Shown here: positions 52,737-61,924 of the stretch, piece by piece | How the letters are laid out: every line of letters starts with the position of its first letter | Numbering within the stretch: position 1 is the first letter of the stretch | Assembly: GCA_963715815.1 (NCBI GenBank) | Contig: OY970278.1 | Coordinates: forward strand, 3,162,001-3,226,000 | Source of the DNA: JAFAMS01 sp963715815 | GTDB taxonomy: Bacteria; Vulcanimicrobiota; Vulcanimicrobiia; Vulcanimicrobiales; Vulcanimicrobiaceae | DNA: 64,000 bases | Reading direction: 5' to 3' | The notes under the pieces: generated by a model | Told to the model about the DNA's origin: nothing | Database searches by the model: none | The model's input: the letters and a program-made list of their open reading frames with translations, nothing else | Made by a program: the position numbers and the translations under genes

Positions 52737-52787
52737 TCCGACGAGCCAAAGCAGCCCGAGATGGAACCAGTCGCGCCGCCTCAGCGG

Positions 52788-55250
52788 CTATCTCTTACGT
52801 GACATCTGGCGCGCGCGTTTGCCATTGACGCGCACGCGTTTCGCCGCCGAACGCGGCCGCAACGCGACGACGTTGTTCGCGCGTTGACGCACCGGTTCGA
52901 CGCCCAAATAGACTGGAGTGATGACGCGGTTGCCCAGCGCTTGCAGAAAGACTTCGCTCAGCTCGTCGACGAGCACGAACTCCATCGTATCGCGAACCTC
53001 TTTCGGGACCTCGTCGAGATCGATCTCGTTGCGTCGCGGTAGGATCACCTTGCGGATTCCCGCGCGCTTCGCGCCGAGGACTTTCTCTTTGATCCCGCCG
53101 ACCGGAAGCACTTGCCCCGTCAACGTGATCTCGCCCGTCATCGCGATGTCGCTGTGCACTTTACGATTAGTGAGCAGCGAGACGATCGAGGTCGAAATTG
53201 ATGTACCAGCCGACGGACCATCCTTAGGAACTGCGCCGGCAGGAACGTGGATGTGCAGATCGTGCTTCGCGAAGTAATCTTCGCTGAGTCCAAGCTCGTT
53301 CGAACGCGAGCGTATGAAGCTGACCGCTGCCGTCGCGCTTTCTTTCATGACGTCGCCAAGTTGGCCCGTAAGCGTTAGCTTCCCGGTTCCCGGCATCGTG
53401 GTCGTTTCAATGAACATGATGTCACCGCCGACCGGCGTCCACGCCAGACCGGTCGCGACGCCCGTCGATGCGACGCGTTTCTTCGTTTCGTTGAAGAAGC
53501 GCGGCTTCTGCAAGTAGTCGACCAGAGTCTCAGGCTTGACACGCTGGCGGAAATTCGGTTCCTCCGCGATCTTGCGCGCGATCTTGCGGAATATCGTGCC
53601 GATCTCGCGTTCGAGATTGCGCACGCCGGCCTCACGCGTATAGTCGCCGATGATCGAGCGAATCGCGGGATCGGTGATCTGGCCCTGGACCGGCTTCAGA
53701 CCATTCGCTTTGCGCTGCTTCGCCACCAGATAGCGACGTGCAATCTGGACCTTGTCTTGCTCGGTGTAACCCGCCAGCTGAATCACTTCCATGCGGTCCC
53801 GCAGCGGCGGGGAGATTGTCGAGAGATCGTTGGCCGTGCAGATGAAAAGCACGGACGAAAGATCGAACGGCAAGTCGAGATAATGATCGCGGAAGTTGTT
53901 GTTTTGCTCCGGATCGAGAACTTCGAGTAGCGCCGATTGAGGGTCGCCGCGGTAATCGCTGCCGACTTTATCGATCTCGTCGATCATCATGACCGGATTC
54001 TTCGTTCCGGCATCACGCAACGAGCGAATGATCGTCCCCGGCATCGCACCGATGTAGGTGCGGCGATGTCCGCGAATCTCGGCTTCGTCACGAACGCCGC
54101 CGACGGAGAGCCGGACGAACTTGCGGCCGATGGCGCGTGCGATCGACTGTCCAAGGCTGGTCTTGCCGACGCCCGGCGGACCGACGAAGCACAGGATCGG
54201 ACCGGTCAGTTTCTTGCGCAGCTTGCCGACGGCCAAGTACTCAATTATGCGATCTTTGACTTTCTCGAGATCGTAGTGATCCTCGTCGAGAATCTCGCGC
54301 GCTTTCTTGATGTCGATGTTGTCATCGCTTGTCTGGCTCCATGGGAGCTGGACGATCCAATCCAAGTACGTGCGAATGACGCTGTACTCGGGCGAAGCCT
54401 GCGGAACTTTCGTAAGCCGGTCAAGCTCGCGATCCGCTGCCTTCTTTGCATCTTCGGGAAGCTTCGCGTCATCGATCTTCTTGCGCAGCTCGTTGACGTC
54501 GGCTTGTTGCGGATCGGTCTCGCCAAGCTCGTCTTGAATTGCGCGCAGCTGTTGACGGAGATAGAACTCACGTTGGTTCTTCTCCATCTCCTTTTGAATT
54601 TCGGACTGAATCTTATGACCGAGCTCGACGACTTCGAGCTCCTTGGTGAGAAGCACGGTCAGCTTGCGCAGGCGCTTCTCGGTGTTGCGCTCTTCAAGGA
54701 TCGCTTGGCGATCGTCGGTGTCGAGGCGCATCGTCGACGCCACAAAATACGTGAGCAGGTTGGAGTCCGTGATGTTCTGGACTTCCATCTCCATTTCACG
54801 CGGTGCTTGCGGCAGATAGCTCAGCAGCTTCTGGAACAGCGACGCAAGGTTGCGGTGCATCGCAACGAGCTCTTCCGACTCTTTGGTGATGTCGGGAAGC
54901 TCGACGAAGGTCGCCGACATGTACGGCTCGGTCTGCACGATCTTGTCAATGCGGAATACATTCGATCCCGCGACGATGCAGCGCAAAGTTCCGTCCGGAA
55001 CTTTTAGCATCTTTTGAATCGTGCCGATCGTGCCGACGCGGCGAATGTCGTCGGGACCCGGGTCTTCCGTATCTTTGTCTTTGAGGACGACAAGACCGAT
55101 CGGCTTGCCTTCGCGCAGCGCTTCCTCAACGAGCGCGATGCCCGGCTTCTTCACGACCGCCAGCGGAATGACGGTATTCGGAAACAGCACCGCCTCTTGC
55201 AGCGGAAGAATGCCGAGCGTATCGGTTGTGGGGAGAGTGGTCGTGGTCAT
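52788..55250 (-). CDS. lon: ATP-dependent protease Lon
   Basis: An 820-residue protease. The N-terminal LAN domain, AAA+ module with Walker A G-P-P-G-V-G-K-T-S, and C-terminal proteolytic domain with catalytic Ser in K-D-G-P-S-A-G-T-S are present. A short basic tail (A-R-Q-M-S-R-K-R) is extra. It overlaps hsp20 by ATGA, so both are heat-shock regulated from the CIRCE at 55658. Confidence 0.97.
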   Translation of the reverse strand: MTTTTLPTTDTLGILPLQEAVLFPNTVIPLAVVKKPGIALVEEALREGKPIGLVVLKDKDTEDPGPDDIRRVGTIGTIQKMLKVPDGTLRCIVAGSNVFRIDKIVQTEPYMSATFVELPDITKESEELVAMHRNLASLFQKLLSYLPQAPREMEMEVQNITDSNLLTYFVASTMRLDTDDRQAILEERNTEKRLRKLTVLLTKELEVVELGHKIQSEIQKEMEKNQREFYLRQQLRAIQDELGETDPQQADVNELRKKIDDAKLPEDAKKAADRELDRLTKVPQASPEYSVIRTYLDWIVQLPWSQTSDDNIDIKKAREILDEDHYDLEKVKDRIIEYLAVGKLRKKLTGPILCFVGPPGVGKTSLGQSIARAIGRKFVRLSVGGVRDEAEIRGHRRTYIGAMPGTIIRSLRDAGTKNPVMMIDEIDKVGSDYRGDPQSALLEVLDPEQNNNFRDHYLDLPFDLSSVLFICTANDLSTISPPLRDRMEVIQLAGYTEQDKVQIARRYLVAKQRKANGLKPVQGQITDPAIRSIIGDYTREAGVRNLEREIGTIFRKIARKIAEEPNFRQRVKPETLVDYLQKPRFFNETKKRVASTGVATGLAWTPVGGDIMFIETTTMPGTGKLTLTGQLGDVMKESATAAVSFIRSRSNELGLSEDYFAKHDLHIHVPAGAVPKDGPSAGTSISTSIVSLLTNRKVHSDIAMTGEITLTGQVLPVGGIKEKVLGAKRAGIRKVILPRRNEIDLDEVPKEVRDTMEFVLVDELSEVFLQALGNRVITPVYLGVEPVRQRANNVVALRPRSAAKRVRVNGKRARQMSRKR

Positions 55251-55657
55251 ATCATTATCTTTCTGACCGTCACGCGCAGCTCAGTACGCAGCGCGCGCGG
55301 CTCACGCACCGCAAGCGGAAGCGTGATCGTTAGGATGCCGTCGTTGTACGTGGCGTTCGCCTCATCGACGTCGGTCGGGCCCGGCAGCGGGATGCGCGCC
55401 GAGAACTCGCCGTACTCGATTTCCTTTTGAAGGATGGAAAGCGTGCGGCAAGCCTCCGCCGAGTGGTCGAGGCGATGCCCCGTTATATAAAGGGACGTCT
55501 CGTCGGCTGAAACTGTGAGGCTCTCGGGGTCGGCGCCGGCCAGTTCAACCTGGACGACGATCCGCTGCGATTCCGCATCCAAAAAGACGTCCATGTTGGG
55601 GTTGAATTGCCCAGGACGCCGCCGCCGCGCCAGCTCAAAAAATCGGTCTTCGTGCAT
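55247..55657 (-). CDS. Small heat-shock protein, Hsp20 family
   Basis: A 136-residue alpha-crystallin-type chaperone. The central domain has V-E-L-A-G-A-D-P-E-S-L-T-V and the terminal G-I-L-T-I-T-L-P. The ATG follows a GGGAGAG ribosome-binding site lying inside the CIRCE element. It is first in the hsp20-lon operon. Confidence 0.95.
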   Translation of the reverse strand: MHEDRFFELARRRRPGQFNPNMDVFLDAESQRIVVQVELAGADPESLTVSADETSLYITGHRLDHSAEACRTLSILQKEIEYGEFSARIPLPGPTDVDEANATYNDGILTITLPLAVREPRALRTELRVTVRKIMI

Positions 55658-55684
55658 TTAGCACTCTCCCAAACCCGCTGCTAA
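55658..55684 (-). promoter_or_regulatory. CIRCE-like HrcA operator
   Basis: TTAGCACTC (55658-55666), exactly 9 bp, then CGCTGCTAA (55676-55684). The first half equals the CIRCE half-site and the second matches 6 of 9. It abuts the hsp20 ATG, so it lies in the mRNA leader and includes the ribosome-binding site. Confidence 0.85.
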
Positions 55685-56045
55685 GCCGCTCGGATGCGAT
55701 GCCCACTGCGCTCGCCCCTCTGCCTCTTGCTCTAGTACCCATTCCGGGCGTCGAGAAAGCGGCTGGGCACACCAACAAATATTATTTGCTACTTGTTTTG
55801 CACGGGCTTTACAAAGCGATATTTGTCGCGATGCGCGAATTTACGAGCATCAAAAACACCATACGCCATATGACTTTTCGAACGTTACACAACATTAACT
55901 GAGTTAACTTTCATCGAACTCATTCTAAATCACTTGGCGTGACGGCATGGACCCGCGTAGTGTGGGGGCTGCACTGGACGCTCGCTTGCGAGCACCCCGG
56001 CCGGATGCTCTAAAGAGCCTCCGCCCACTCACACAAAGGAGAGAC
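55685..56045. other. AT-rich divergent intergenic region
   Basis: About 360 bp between hsp20 and the pilin-like locus. The middle (55785-55935) is markedly AT-rich for this genome and contains the palindrome TTAACT-G-AGTTAA (55898-55910). It probably holds promoters for both directions, but I cannot assign -35/-10 boxes with confidence. GGAGAG precedes the ATG at 56046. No credible gene is visible. Confidence 0.5.
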
Positions 56046-56627
56046 ATGCTTCGTCTGAATCGCGGTGGGCTCGCTAAACTCGGCCTCGCGCTCATCCCAT
56101 CGGTCGCGCTCGCCTTCGGAACGCTCTGCGCTCCGGCAGCCGCCGCCTCCAATACCGCAAACGTTTCCGTCGCCGTCACGGCCGGCGTTCAAGCCACCAT
56201 CGGCGTCAGCTACTCGGCCGGCAGCAACATCAGCTGCAACGTCGGCGCATCGATCACGGGCTTCGTTGCCTGCACCAACACGGCGACTCTCGCCGGAACG
56301 TTCCGCAGCTCGAAGACCGATACGGGCGGAACCTCCGTCTCGATCACGGCCGCATCGATCACCGGTACCGGCGGCGGCGTCATCCCTGCCACGGCATGGG
56401 AGATGACTTGCACCGGCGGCACGACCGGCAGTCCGACGAACCCCGGAACGCCCGGAACGCTCGCAACGACTGCCGCGCTCTCGACGTCGGCAACCGCCTG
56501 CCAATCGTGGAGCGGCGAAATCGTCGCCAACTATAGCCTCGTCGTTGCGCTCTTGCTCGACGCGAGCCTCGTTCCGGCCGACACGTACGCCGCAACAAAC
56601 TTCACGGCGACGGCAACCGCGAACTAA
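56046..56627 (+). CDS. Secreted pilin-like protein 1
   Basis: A 193-residue exported protein. The signal peptide (L-A-K-L-G-L-A-L-I-P-S-V-A-L-A-F) ends near A-A-A-A-S. The mature part is Thr/Ser/Ala/Gly-rich with four Cys and ends Y-A-A-T-N-F-T-A-T-A-T-A-N. This C-terminal pattern recalls spore-coat U/CsuA-type pilins, whose last strand is used in donor-strand exchange. It is the first gene of a four-gene run; a GGAGAG lies before the ATG. Family membership is inferred from pattern only. Confidence 0.7.
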   Translation: MLRLNRGGLAKLGLALIPSVALAFGTLCAPAAAASNTANVSVAVTAGVQATIGVSYSAGSNISCNVGASITGFVACTNTATLAGTFRSSKTDTGGTSVSITAASITGTGGGVIPATAWEMTCTGGTTGSPTNPGTPGTLATTAALSTSATACQSWSGEIVANYSLVVALLLDASLVPADTYAATNFTATATAN

Positions 56628-56629
56628 TA

Positions 56630-57424
56630 ATGCTCCGCAGCATTGCGAGCGCGATCATGGTCGCATTGATCGCTCTTGCACCTCTGGCGGCCGGGGCACA
56701 AACTGTGCCCGGCCTCCAGATATCGGTTCAACCCCTGATCGTGCAGTTTGCAATCGCGCCCGGTCAACAAGCCAGCGCACGCGTTATCGTCAAAAACACG
56801 GGAACGCAAGCGGCACGCGTCAGCGCGAACCAAATCGATTGGATTTCCAACGTCGACGGCTCGGTGAAAACCGGCAAACCCGGAATGTCCGGAGTCTCAT
56901 CCGTCGACCCGTACCTTCACTTATCAGGTAACGAATTCACGCTCGCTCCCGGTCAGACGCAAGAGATGACGTTGACGCTCGATCTTCCGTCAACGTTTCC
57001 GTCGGCGATCGGCGATCACTGGGGCGGCTACTTCATCCGCGCGGCAAGTGCGGAGGGACCGGCCGGCTCGTTCGGTGTCGGCGCCAACATCCTCGTCTAT
57101 GAGACCGTCGGCAGCGCGCACAAACATCTCAAGCTCACGAACCTGCGCGTCGAAGATGCCGGCAACGGAAACGTTCGCCTCATCGCGCGGATGTCCAATG
57201 ACGGCGAGACCTATGTTCGTCCTCAAATTCACTTACAGATCGCGCAAGCCGGACGCATCGTCCAGCAGCGCGACGACAGCACACCGGCGGTCTTCGCCGG
57301 AAGTCCTCGGCTATACACGCGCACGTTTTCGGGATTGACCCCGGGCAATTATTCGCTCGAGGTCACGATCGACTACGGCGGCAGCACGCTTGTGGCGGGG
57401 ACGACTCAGTTTACGGTGCGATAG
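56630..57424 (+). CDS. Periplasmic chaperone-like protein
   Basis: A 264-residue exported protein with signal peptide (M-V-A-L-I-A-L-A-P-L-A-A-G-A-Q). The first Ig-like domain reads V-Q-F-A-I-A-P-G-Q-Q-A-S-A-R-V and carries V-K-N-T-G, as in fimbrial chaperones and DUF916-type proteins; a second Ig-like domain follows. In a chaperone-usher system it would deliver pilins to the outer membrane. It starts 2 bp after pilin 1. The family assignment is tentative. Confidence 0.65.
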   Translation: MLRSIASAIMVALIALAPLAAGAQTVPGLQISVQPLIVQFAIAPGQQASARVIVKNTGTQAARVSANQIDWISNVDGSVKTGKPGMSGVSSVDPYLHLSGNEFTLAPGQTQEMTLTLDLPSTFPSAIGDHWGGYFIRAASAEGPAGSFGVGANILVYETVGSAHKHLKLTNLRVEDAGNGNVRLIARMSNDGETYVRPQIHLQIAQAGRIVQQRDDSTPAVFAGSPRLYTRTFSGLTPGNYSLEVTIDYGGSTLVAGTTQFTVR

Positions 57425-57425
57425 C

Positions 57426-57935
57426 GTGCGCCGGCTGCTTGTCTCACTCTTTGCCGTAGCTTTCCTCTCAATCGCAGCGTTCGGACGTGCCGACGCGGCG
57501 GCCGGCAAGATTACCACGTTTACGAAGCTATGCTCGGGGAGCATCGACTTCTCGGTCGTCGACATCACGCACTCTCAGCTTCCGGGCTCACAAAGCTGTT
57601 CGTTCACACTCGAAATCACGACGAGCGCGAATCAAGGCTCGATCACGCTCGTCGCGCCGAAGATCACCGGATCGACGGGCGCGACGATTCCACAAACAGC
57701 TTTCTATGCGCTGTGCAGCGCAAGCTCGGATCCCTCGGGGATCTTTTCGTCAAGCGGGACCGTGCATCTTAGTTCGAGCGCCGTAACGTGCGCAACGATC
57801 GCCTCAAGTGAGAAGAACAAGACGGTCACCTTCAGCGTTTCGCTATTCCTCGACGACACTGAGGACGCGACGGCATTCCCCGGCGATCCGGCGTACGTTG
57901 CGGCGAATCTCTCGGTCACGGCGGACGCACCGTAA
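57426..57935 (+). CDS. Secreted pilin-like protein 2
   Basis: A 169-residue exported protein starting at GTG 57426 (R-R-L-L-V-S-L-F-A-V-A-F-L-S). Its mature part has four Cys and ends A-N-L-S-V-T-A-D-A-P after D-P-A-Y-V. The end resembles pilin 1 (P-A-D-T-Y-A-A-T-N-F-T-A-T). It may be a minor or tip subunit. It starts 1 bp after the chaperone stop. Confidence 0.65.
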   Translation: MRRLLVSLFAVAFLSIAAFGRADAAAGKITTFTKLCSGSIDFSVVDITHSQLPGSQSCSFTLEITTSANQGSITLVAPKITGSTGATIPQTAFYALCSASSDPSGIFSSSGTVHLSSSAVTCATIASSEKNKTVTFSVSLFLDDTEDATAFPGDPAYVAANLSVTADAP

Positions 57936-57936
57936 G

Positions 57937-60078
57937 ATGCGCGCTCTCGCCGCTCTGCTTGCGCTTAGTATCGCGCTGCTCGGAAGCATCGCTCCGGCCG
58001 CGGCACAACCCAGCGCGAACCCCGTCGTATGGGTCGACGACACGCAAATCGGCACGAACGCCATCGAACGCGACGCCGGTAAAGATCCGCTCGTCGCCTT
58101 GAGCGCTCTCGCGCACGCACTCGACTGGAAGGTCGTGCGCACGAGCAGCACCGCAGTTTTGATCGGGCACGACCGTCAGCTCACACTGACGATCGGATTG
58201 CGCACCGTCGGCGAGAACGGCGACCCGCATGCCATGTTCGCGGAACCGCCGATCGACCGCAACGGGCAAATTTATCTTAGCGCGCACGACGCTGCGCGAC
58301 TGTTCGGACTGAGTCTTACGACCGGCGGTAAGCTTATCTTTCATCGTCCGCGCGATCTTTCAAGCGATACGCAGATCAGCGAGATCCCCGCCTCGCCAAC
58401 GCCGCATCCGACCGCTACGCCCCGCGTCAATCGGACGAGTGGCAACGGCGGAGACGGCGCGACTGCAAATGCGGGGCGCGTTTTGCTTTCGCTCGATCGC
58501 GTCGGCTCGGCGAACGTGCTAAACATTCAAAGCGAAACGAACGGCTCGTTCCTTGCGACGCGGGTCAACTCGTCGGGCGTCAATCAAATCGGTCCGCCGG
58601 ACGCAACCGTAATCGTCGGCGACGCAAAGCGTAACGCGAGCATCGGCTACATTAGCGATCCGCTGGCCGGATTAATCTTCGGCGGCGGCGTCTACGAAGG
58701 CATCGATCTTCACAACGGCAACGCGGGTCACGATGCATTCATCGGACGGCGCCTCGACGACGGCTACTCGAGCTTCGGTACGGTGCTCTCCGATCCGCAC
58801 GACGGAACGAGCGATACCCTCGACGTGCTCATGCACGGCTCCTCATATGCGGAAATGCTGTTGCGGCGTTTCGCCGTCTGGCACGAGCCGTGGGGCGATT
58901 ACACACGCGAGTTCATCATCGGCAGCCGCGGCTTCGGGATGGGATTCGGCGCGCGTACCCGCGGACGCACGTTCGTCGAAACTGCCATTACTTACGCGTC
59001 GCCCGGTTTACCGCTCGGGCCGAATGACGCGCCGATTCGCGTCGACCTCGGCCACCAGCTCAGCGACGCTACGACCGTCGTCGCCGGCTTCGAAGAGACA
59101 CCACAGACGCCACTCGGTCCATTCATCGGTATCTCGACGCACTCGCAGAATTTCGTCGCCGGAATCAGCGCGACGAATCACGAGATCTCGGGTTCGCTAG
59201 CCTACCACGCCGCGAACGCCGACCTGCAAGGCTACACCGTCCCCGGCGTTTCACGCGCAAGCGGAATCGAAGGCACCTACTACTTCCCGGCGATCACGAT
59301 CGACGCGCAATCATACAACGCGCTCGGCGATGCCGAATCGTACATTGAAGCTCGCACGAATCGACCGGGTCTAAATCTCGTCACGGGAGTCGGTTTGCCG
59401 AGCGGCGGTCACGCCGGTCCGATCGCGGGATTATCGATTCCGGTAAGCCGCATGCTGTCGATCGAAGGTACGTTGCGTCCGTCGGCATCGGGTCCGTATC
59501 GCTTGCATCTCGGCGTCGCCGCTACGATCGGACGCCGCCACACATCGAGCGAACCAATGATTCCCGCGAACGTTCGCCTTGAAGGTCAAGCGACGCACGC
59601 CGTTCGTGTGTTCGTCGACGGAACCCCTGCCGGGACGCGCAGCACGTCGGCATTTACGATTCAAGTTACCAGAGGTACGCACACGTTCTCGGCCGAGAGC
59701 ACCGACGGAAGCGAAGGTTCGCCCGACACTTCCGTCAACGTCGAAGCCCCGGGCGACACCGTTGCGCTCGCGCTCTTACCCGTGCACAGCGTACAAGGTC
59801 ACGTGACGCTCGCGCCGACCGCGATCGTACCGTCTGATTTCTCGCTCGCCGGGATCACGGTGCTGATCGAGCCTGGCAATATTGCCGTGCAAACGAACGC
59901 GGACGGAACGTTCTTTTTCCCGCGGCAACCGATTTCGCAAGATGCGACGATCTCGATCGACCCTGCGTCACTCCCGCGCGAGCTGAGCGCCGGACCCGTG
60001 CGCTCGCTCAGCGACAACGTGGAGCTGGCGATTCTCCCGGGTCTGGGGATCGATCGTCACACGTTCCCGTCGCGCTAG
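57937..60078 (+). CDS. Outer-membrane beta-barrel, usher-like candidate
   Basis: A 713-residue exported protein. After the signal peptide comes a copper-amine-oxidase-N-like domain (about 28-140; P-V-V-W-V-D-D-T-Q-I), a Pro/Thr linker, a region of alternating beta strands likely to be a barrel (about 170-520), a PEGA-like domain (about 540-600) and a carboxypeptidase-regulatory-like Ig domain. Its place after two pilin-like genes and a chaperone fits an usher, but the FimD plug and signature were not recognised. It ends directly against the transglutaminase gene. Confidence 0.6.
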   Translation: MRALAALLALSIALLGSIAPAAAQPSANPVVWVDDTQIGTNAIERDAGKDPLVALSALAHALDWKVVRTSSTAVLIGHDRQLTLTIGLRTVGENGDPHAMFAEPPIDRNGQIYLSAHDAARLFGLSLTTGGKLIFHRPRDLSSDTQISEIPASPTPHPTATPRVNRTSGNGGDGATANAGRVLLSLDRVGSANVLNIQSETNGSFLATRVNSSGVNQIGPPDATVIVGDAKRNASIGYISDPLAGLIFGGGVYEGIDLHNGNAGHDAFIGRRLDDGYSSFGTVLSDPHDGTSDTLDVLMHGSSYAEMLLRRFAVWHEPWGDYTREFIIGSRGFGMGFGARTRGRTFVETAITYASPGLPLGPNDAPIRVDLGHQLSDATTVVAGFEETPQTPLGPFIGISTHSQNFVAGISATNHEISGSLAYHAANADLQGYTVPGVSRASGIEGTYYFPAITIDAQSYNALGDAESYIEARTNRPGLNLVTGVGLPSGGHAGPIAGLSIPVSRMLSIEGTLRPSASGPYRLHLGVAATIGRRHTSSEPMIPANVRLEGQATHAVRVFVDGTPAGTRSTSAFTIQVTRGTHTFSAESTDGSEGSPDTSVNVEAPGDTVALALLPVHSVQGHVTLAPTAIVPSDFSLAGITVLIEPGNIAVQTNADGTFFFPRQPISQDATISIDPASLPRELSAGPVRSLSDNVELAILPGLGIDRHTFPSR

Positions 60079-60984
60079 TTACTGTTGCTGTTGTTGCTGC
60101 AGGTAAAGTGCCTCAAGCTCGGTCTCACGCTCGGCGTCGTAAAGCTCGTCCATCGCAACGTTGACGGACATCGTGCTTTGCGCAAGGCCCTTGTACACGC
60201 CGCGAACCGGACTGACATCGCGATAGTCGCGACCGATGGCGATCTTCACGAAGTAGTCGTTAACCAGCTTTGCGTTCGTCGGATCGTATCCGACCCAGCC
60301 CAAGGGCGGAAGATACGCCTCGCACCATGCGTGCGAAGCCTCGGCGCCTAGCACCGAATCGGCTTGCCCGCTGAAGATGTAGCCGCTGACGTAGCGTGCG
60401 GGAATCGCGCTATCACGGCACAGTGCGATCAGTACGTGCGCGAAGTCCTGACAGACCCCGGCGCGCAAGCGAACCGATTCCGCAACGGTCGTGCGCACGG
60501 TGGTTGCGCGCTTGACGTATTCGAAATTCTCTTTGATGTACGTTCCCGCGTGAACGTACCACGCCAGAAGGTCTTCCGATGGCTCGCCGATGTCGTTGGA
60601 AAGCGCGCTCAGATCGGGACCGAACTCGATCAGGGGGCTCGGCTGCAAGTAATCGTAGAGCGAGACGAGCTGCGCGTCGGCAAGCAGCGCGCGCCGCGAT
60701 GCGTCCGCCGAGGTTTGCGCGGCATTTTCCGAGCGCGCGGTCACGACCGTCGAACGCGTCGAGATGACGAGCAGCGGATGTTCCGGAATAACGGAAAAAT
60801 GGTGGACGCGGTTGCCGAAGCGGTCGTTATACGCGAATACCTTTGCGCGCGGAACGCTGCTGAGGTCGAACTGCGTGCAATATTGCTCGACGTCGCTGAA
60901 CGGCTGCAAATGACAGACCGTATAGCTCTCGTGAATCGGTTCCGCGTATCGGTACGTTGTTTGATGACGAATCGTGAACTGCAC
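60079..60984 (-). CDS. Transglutaminase-like cysteine protease
   Basis: A 301-residue cytoplasmic protein. The N-terminal beta domain (T-T-Y-R-Y-A-E-P-I) is followed by the catalytic Cys in G-V-C-Q-D-F-A-H, His in S-H-A-W-C-E and Asp in G-Y-D-P-T-N. The C-terminus ends in Q-Q-Q-Q-Q-Q. The family is usually encoded with alpha-E and ATP-grasp proteins, as here, and may handle a small peptide. Stop codons of this gene and the barrel gene abut. Confidence 0.93.
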   Translation of the reverse strand: MQFTIRHQTTYRYAEPIHESYTVCHLQPFSDVEQYCTQFDLSSVPRAKVFAYNDRFGNRVHHFSVIPEHPLLVISTRSTVVTARSENAAQTSADASRRALLADAQLVSLYDYLQPSPLIEFGPDLSALSNDIGEPSEDLLAWYVHAGTYIKENFEYVKRATTVRTTVAESVRLRAGVCQDFAHVLIALCRDSAIPARYVSGYIFSGQADSVLGAEASHAWCEAYLPPLGWVGYDPTNAKLVNDYFVKIAIGRDYRDVSPVRGVYKGLAQSTMSVNVAMDELYDAERETELEALYLQQQQQQ

Positions 60985-60990
60985 TCCGGT

Positions 60991-61923
60991 CTACACCGCT
61001 ACCGGAATGCGGGGGAAATAAATCCGCTCGACCGCCGACGAAAGCTCGTCGAGCCGGCGGCAGATGACCTGCGCAAACGTTGCGACGCCTTCGCTTGCAA
61101 TCTCGCCGGCGTGCGCAAAATCGAGCATCGCGAGCAGACGTCCTAAGACGCGCTCCGCGTCATTGCTGAAGGTACCGGCCAGCGTCCCCGAAACACGGTG
61201 CAGCGAGCCGTCGACTTCGCGCAACGCGTAGCGTACGGAACGCGGGAACGTTGCGTCGAGCAAGAGAAACGCGATCACGCGATCCGGCTCGGGCACCGAG
61301 TGCGGGACGCGCGCGAACGGCTCGCTCGCGCAGCACATCTGCAAGACGGTTTGCACTTCGGCGGCGAGGTCGCTCCCGGCTTGAGCGCGCAGGACGCGAC
61401 TCGTGACGTAGGCGCGTTCGAAGTGTTGGCCCATGTGTAAGAAATCCCACAGCTCATCGCGGACGAGCGTCGCATCGATGATCCCACCGAGTGCTTGTGC
61501 GACGTCACGCACGTGCCGGAGAAACGACGACGGCCCTTCACGCGCCAACGTCTTCGGCGATGAGGCTTCGGTGAACAGATAGAGCCCGTTTATCGCTTCC
61601 CACATCTCGCTGGAAAGCTCCGAGCGAACGTAAAGCGCGTTCGAGCGCGCGATCTGAATGCACGAAACAATCGACGTGCGATTTTCACGCGAATACGTGC
61701 AATAGTGCAGCGCCGTCGCCGGAACGCTTGCTTCCGGGATGAGGTCCAAATCGGTCTGCATGCCTGCCACGTCCAGCACGACTTTCCAGTGCCGCAGTGA
61801 CTCGCGACCGCTGTAGCGATCCATCGTGCGCGAATAGTTGACGTCGAGAATGCGCGCCAGCGTCTCGGCGCGCTCGAGATTCCGGCTCAGCCACCACAGC
61901 GATTGTGCGACACGGCTCAACAC
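60991..61923 (-). CDS. Alpha-E domain protein
   Basis: A 310-residue helical protein of the alpha-E family (M-L-S-R-V-A-Q-S-L-W-W-L-S-R-N-L-E-R-A-E). The biochemical role is unknown, but it is the constant partner of the circularly permuted ATP-grasp and the transglutaminase. It lies between them with 1-bp and 6-bp gaps. Confidence 0.92.
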   Translation of the reverse strand: MLSRVAQSLWWLSRNLERAETLARILDVNYSRTMDRYSGRESLRHWKVVLDVAGMQTDLDLIPEASVPATALHYCTYSRENRTSIVSCIQIARSNALYVRSELSSEMWEAINGLYLFTEASSPKTLAREGPSSFLRHVRDVAQALGGIIDATLVRDELWDFLHMGQHFERAYVTSRVLRAQAGSDLAAEVQTVLQMCCASEPFARVPHSVPEPDRVIAFLLLDATFPRSVRYALREVDGSLHRVSGTLAGTFSNDAERVLGRLLAMLDFAHAGEIASEGVATFAQVICRRLDELSSAVERIYFPRIPVAV

Positions 61924-61924
61924 G

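Noticed and set aside
55699..55902. 67-codon frame in the hsp20/pilin intergenic region
   Set aside because: It has no ribosome-binding site, no family similarity and composition of a promoter region.
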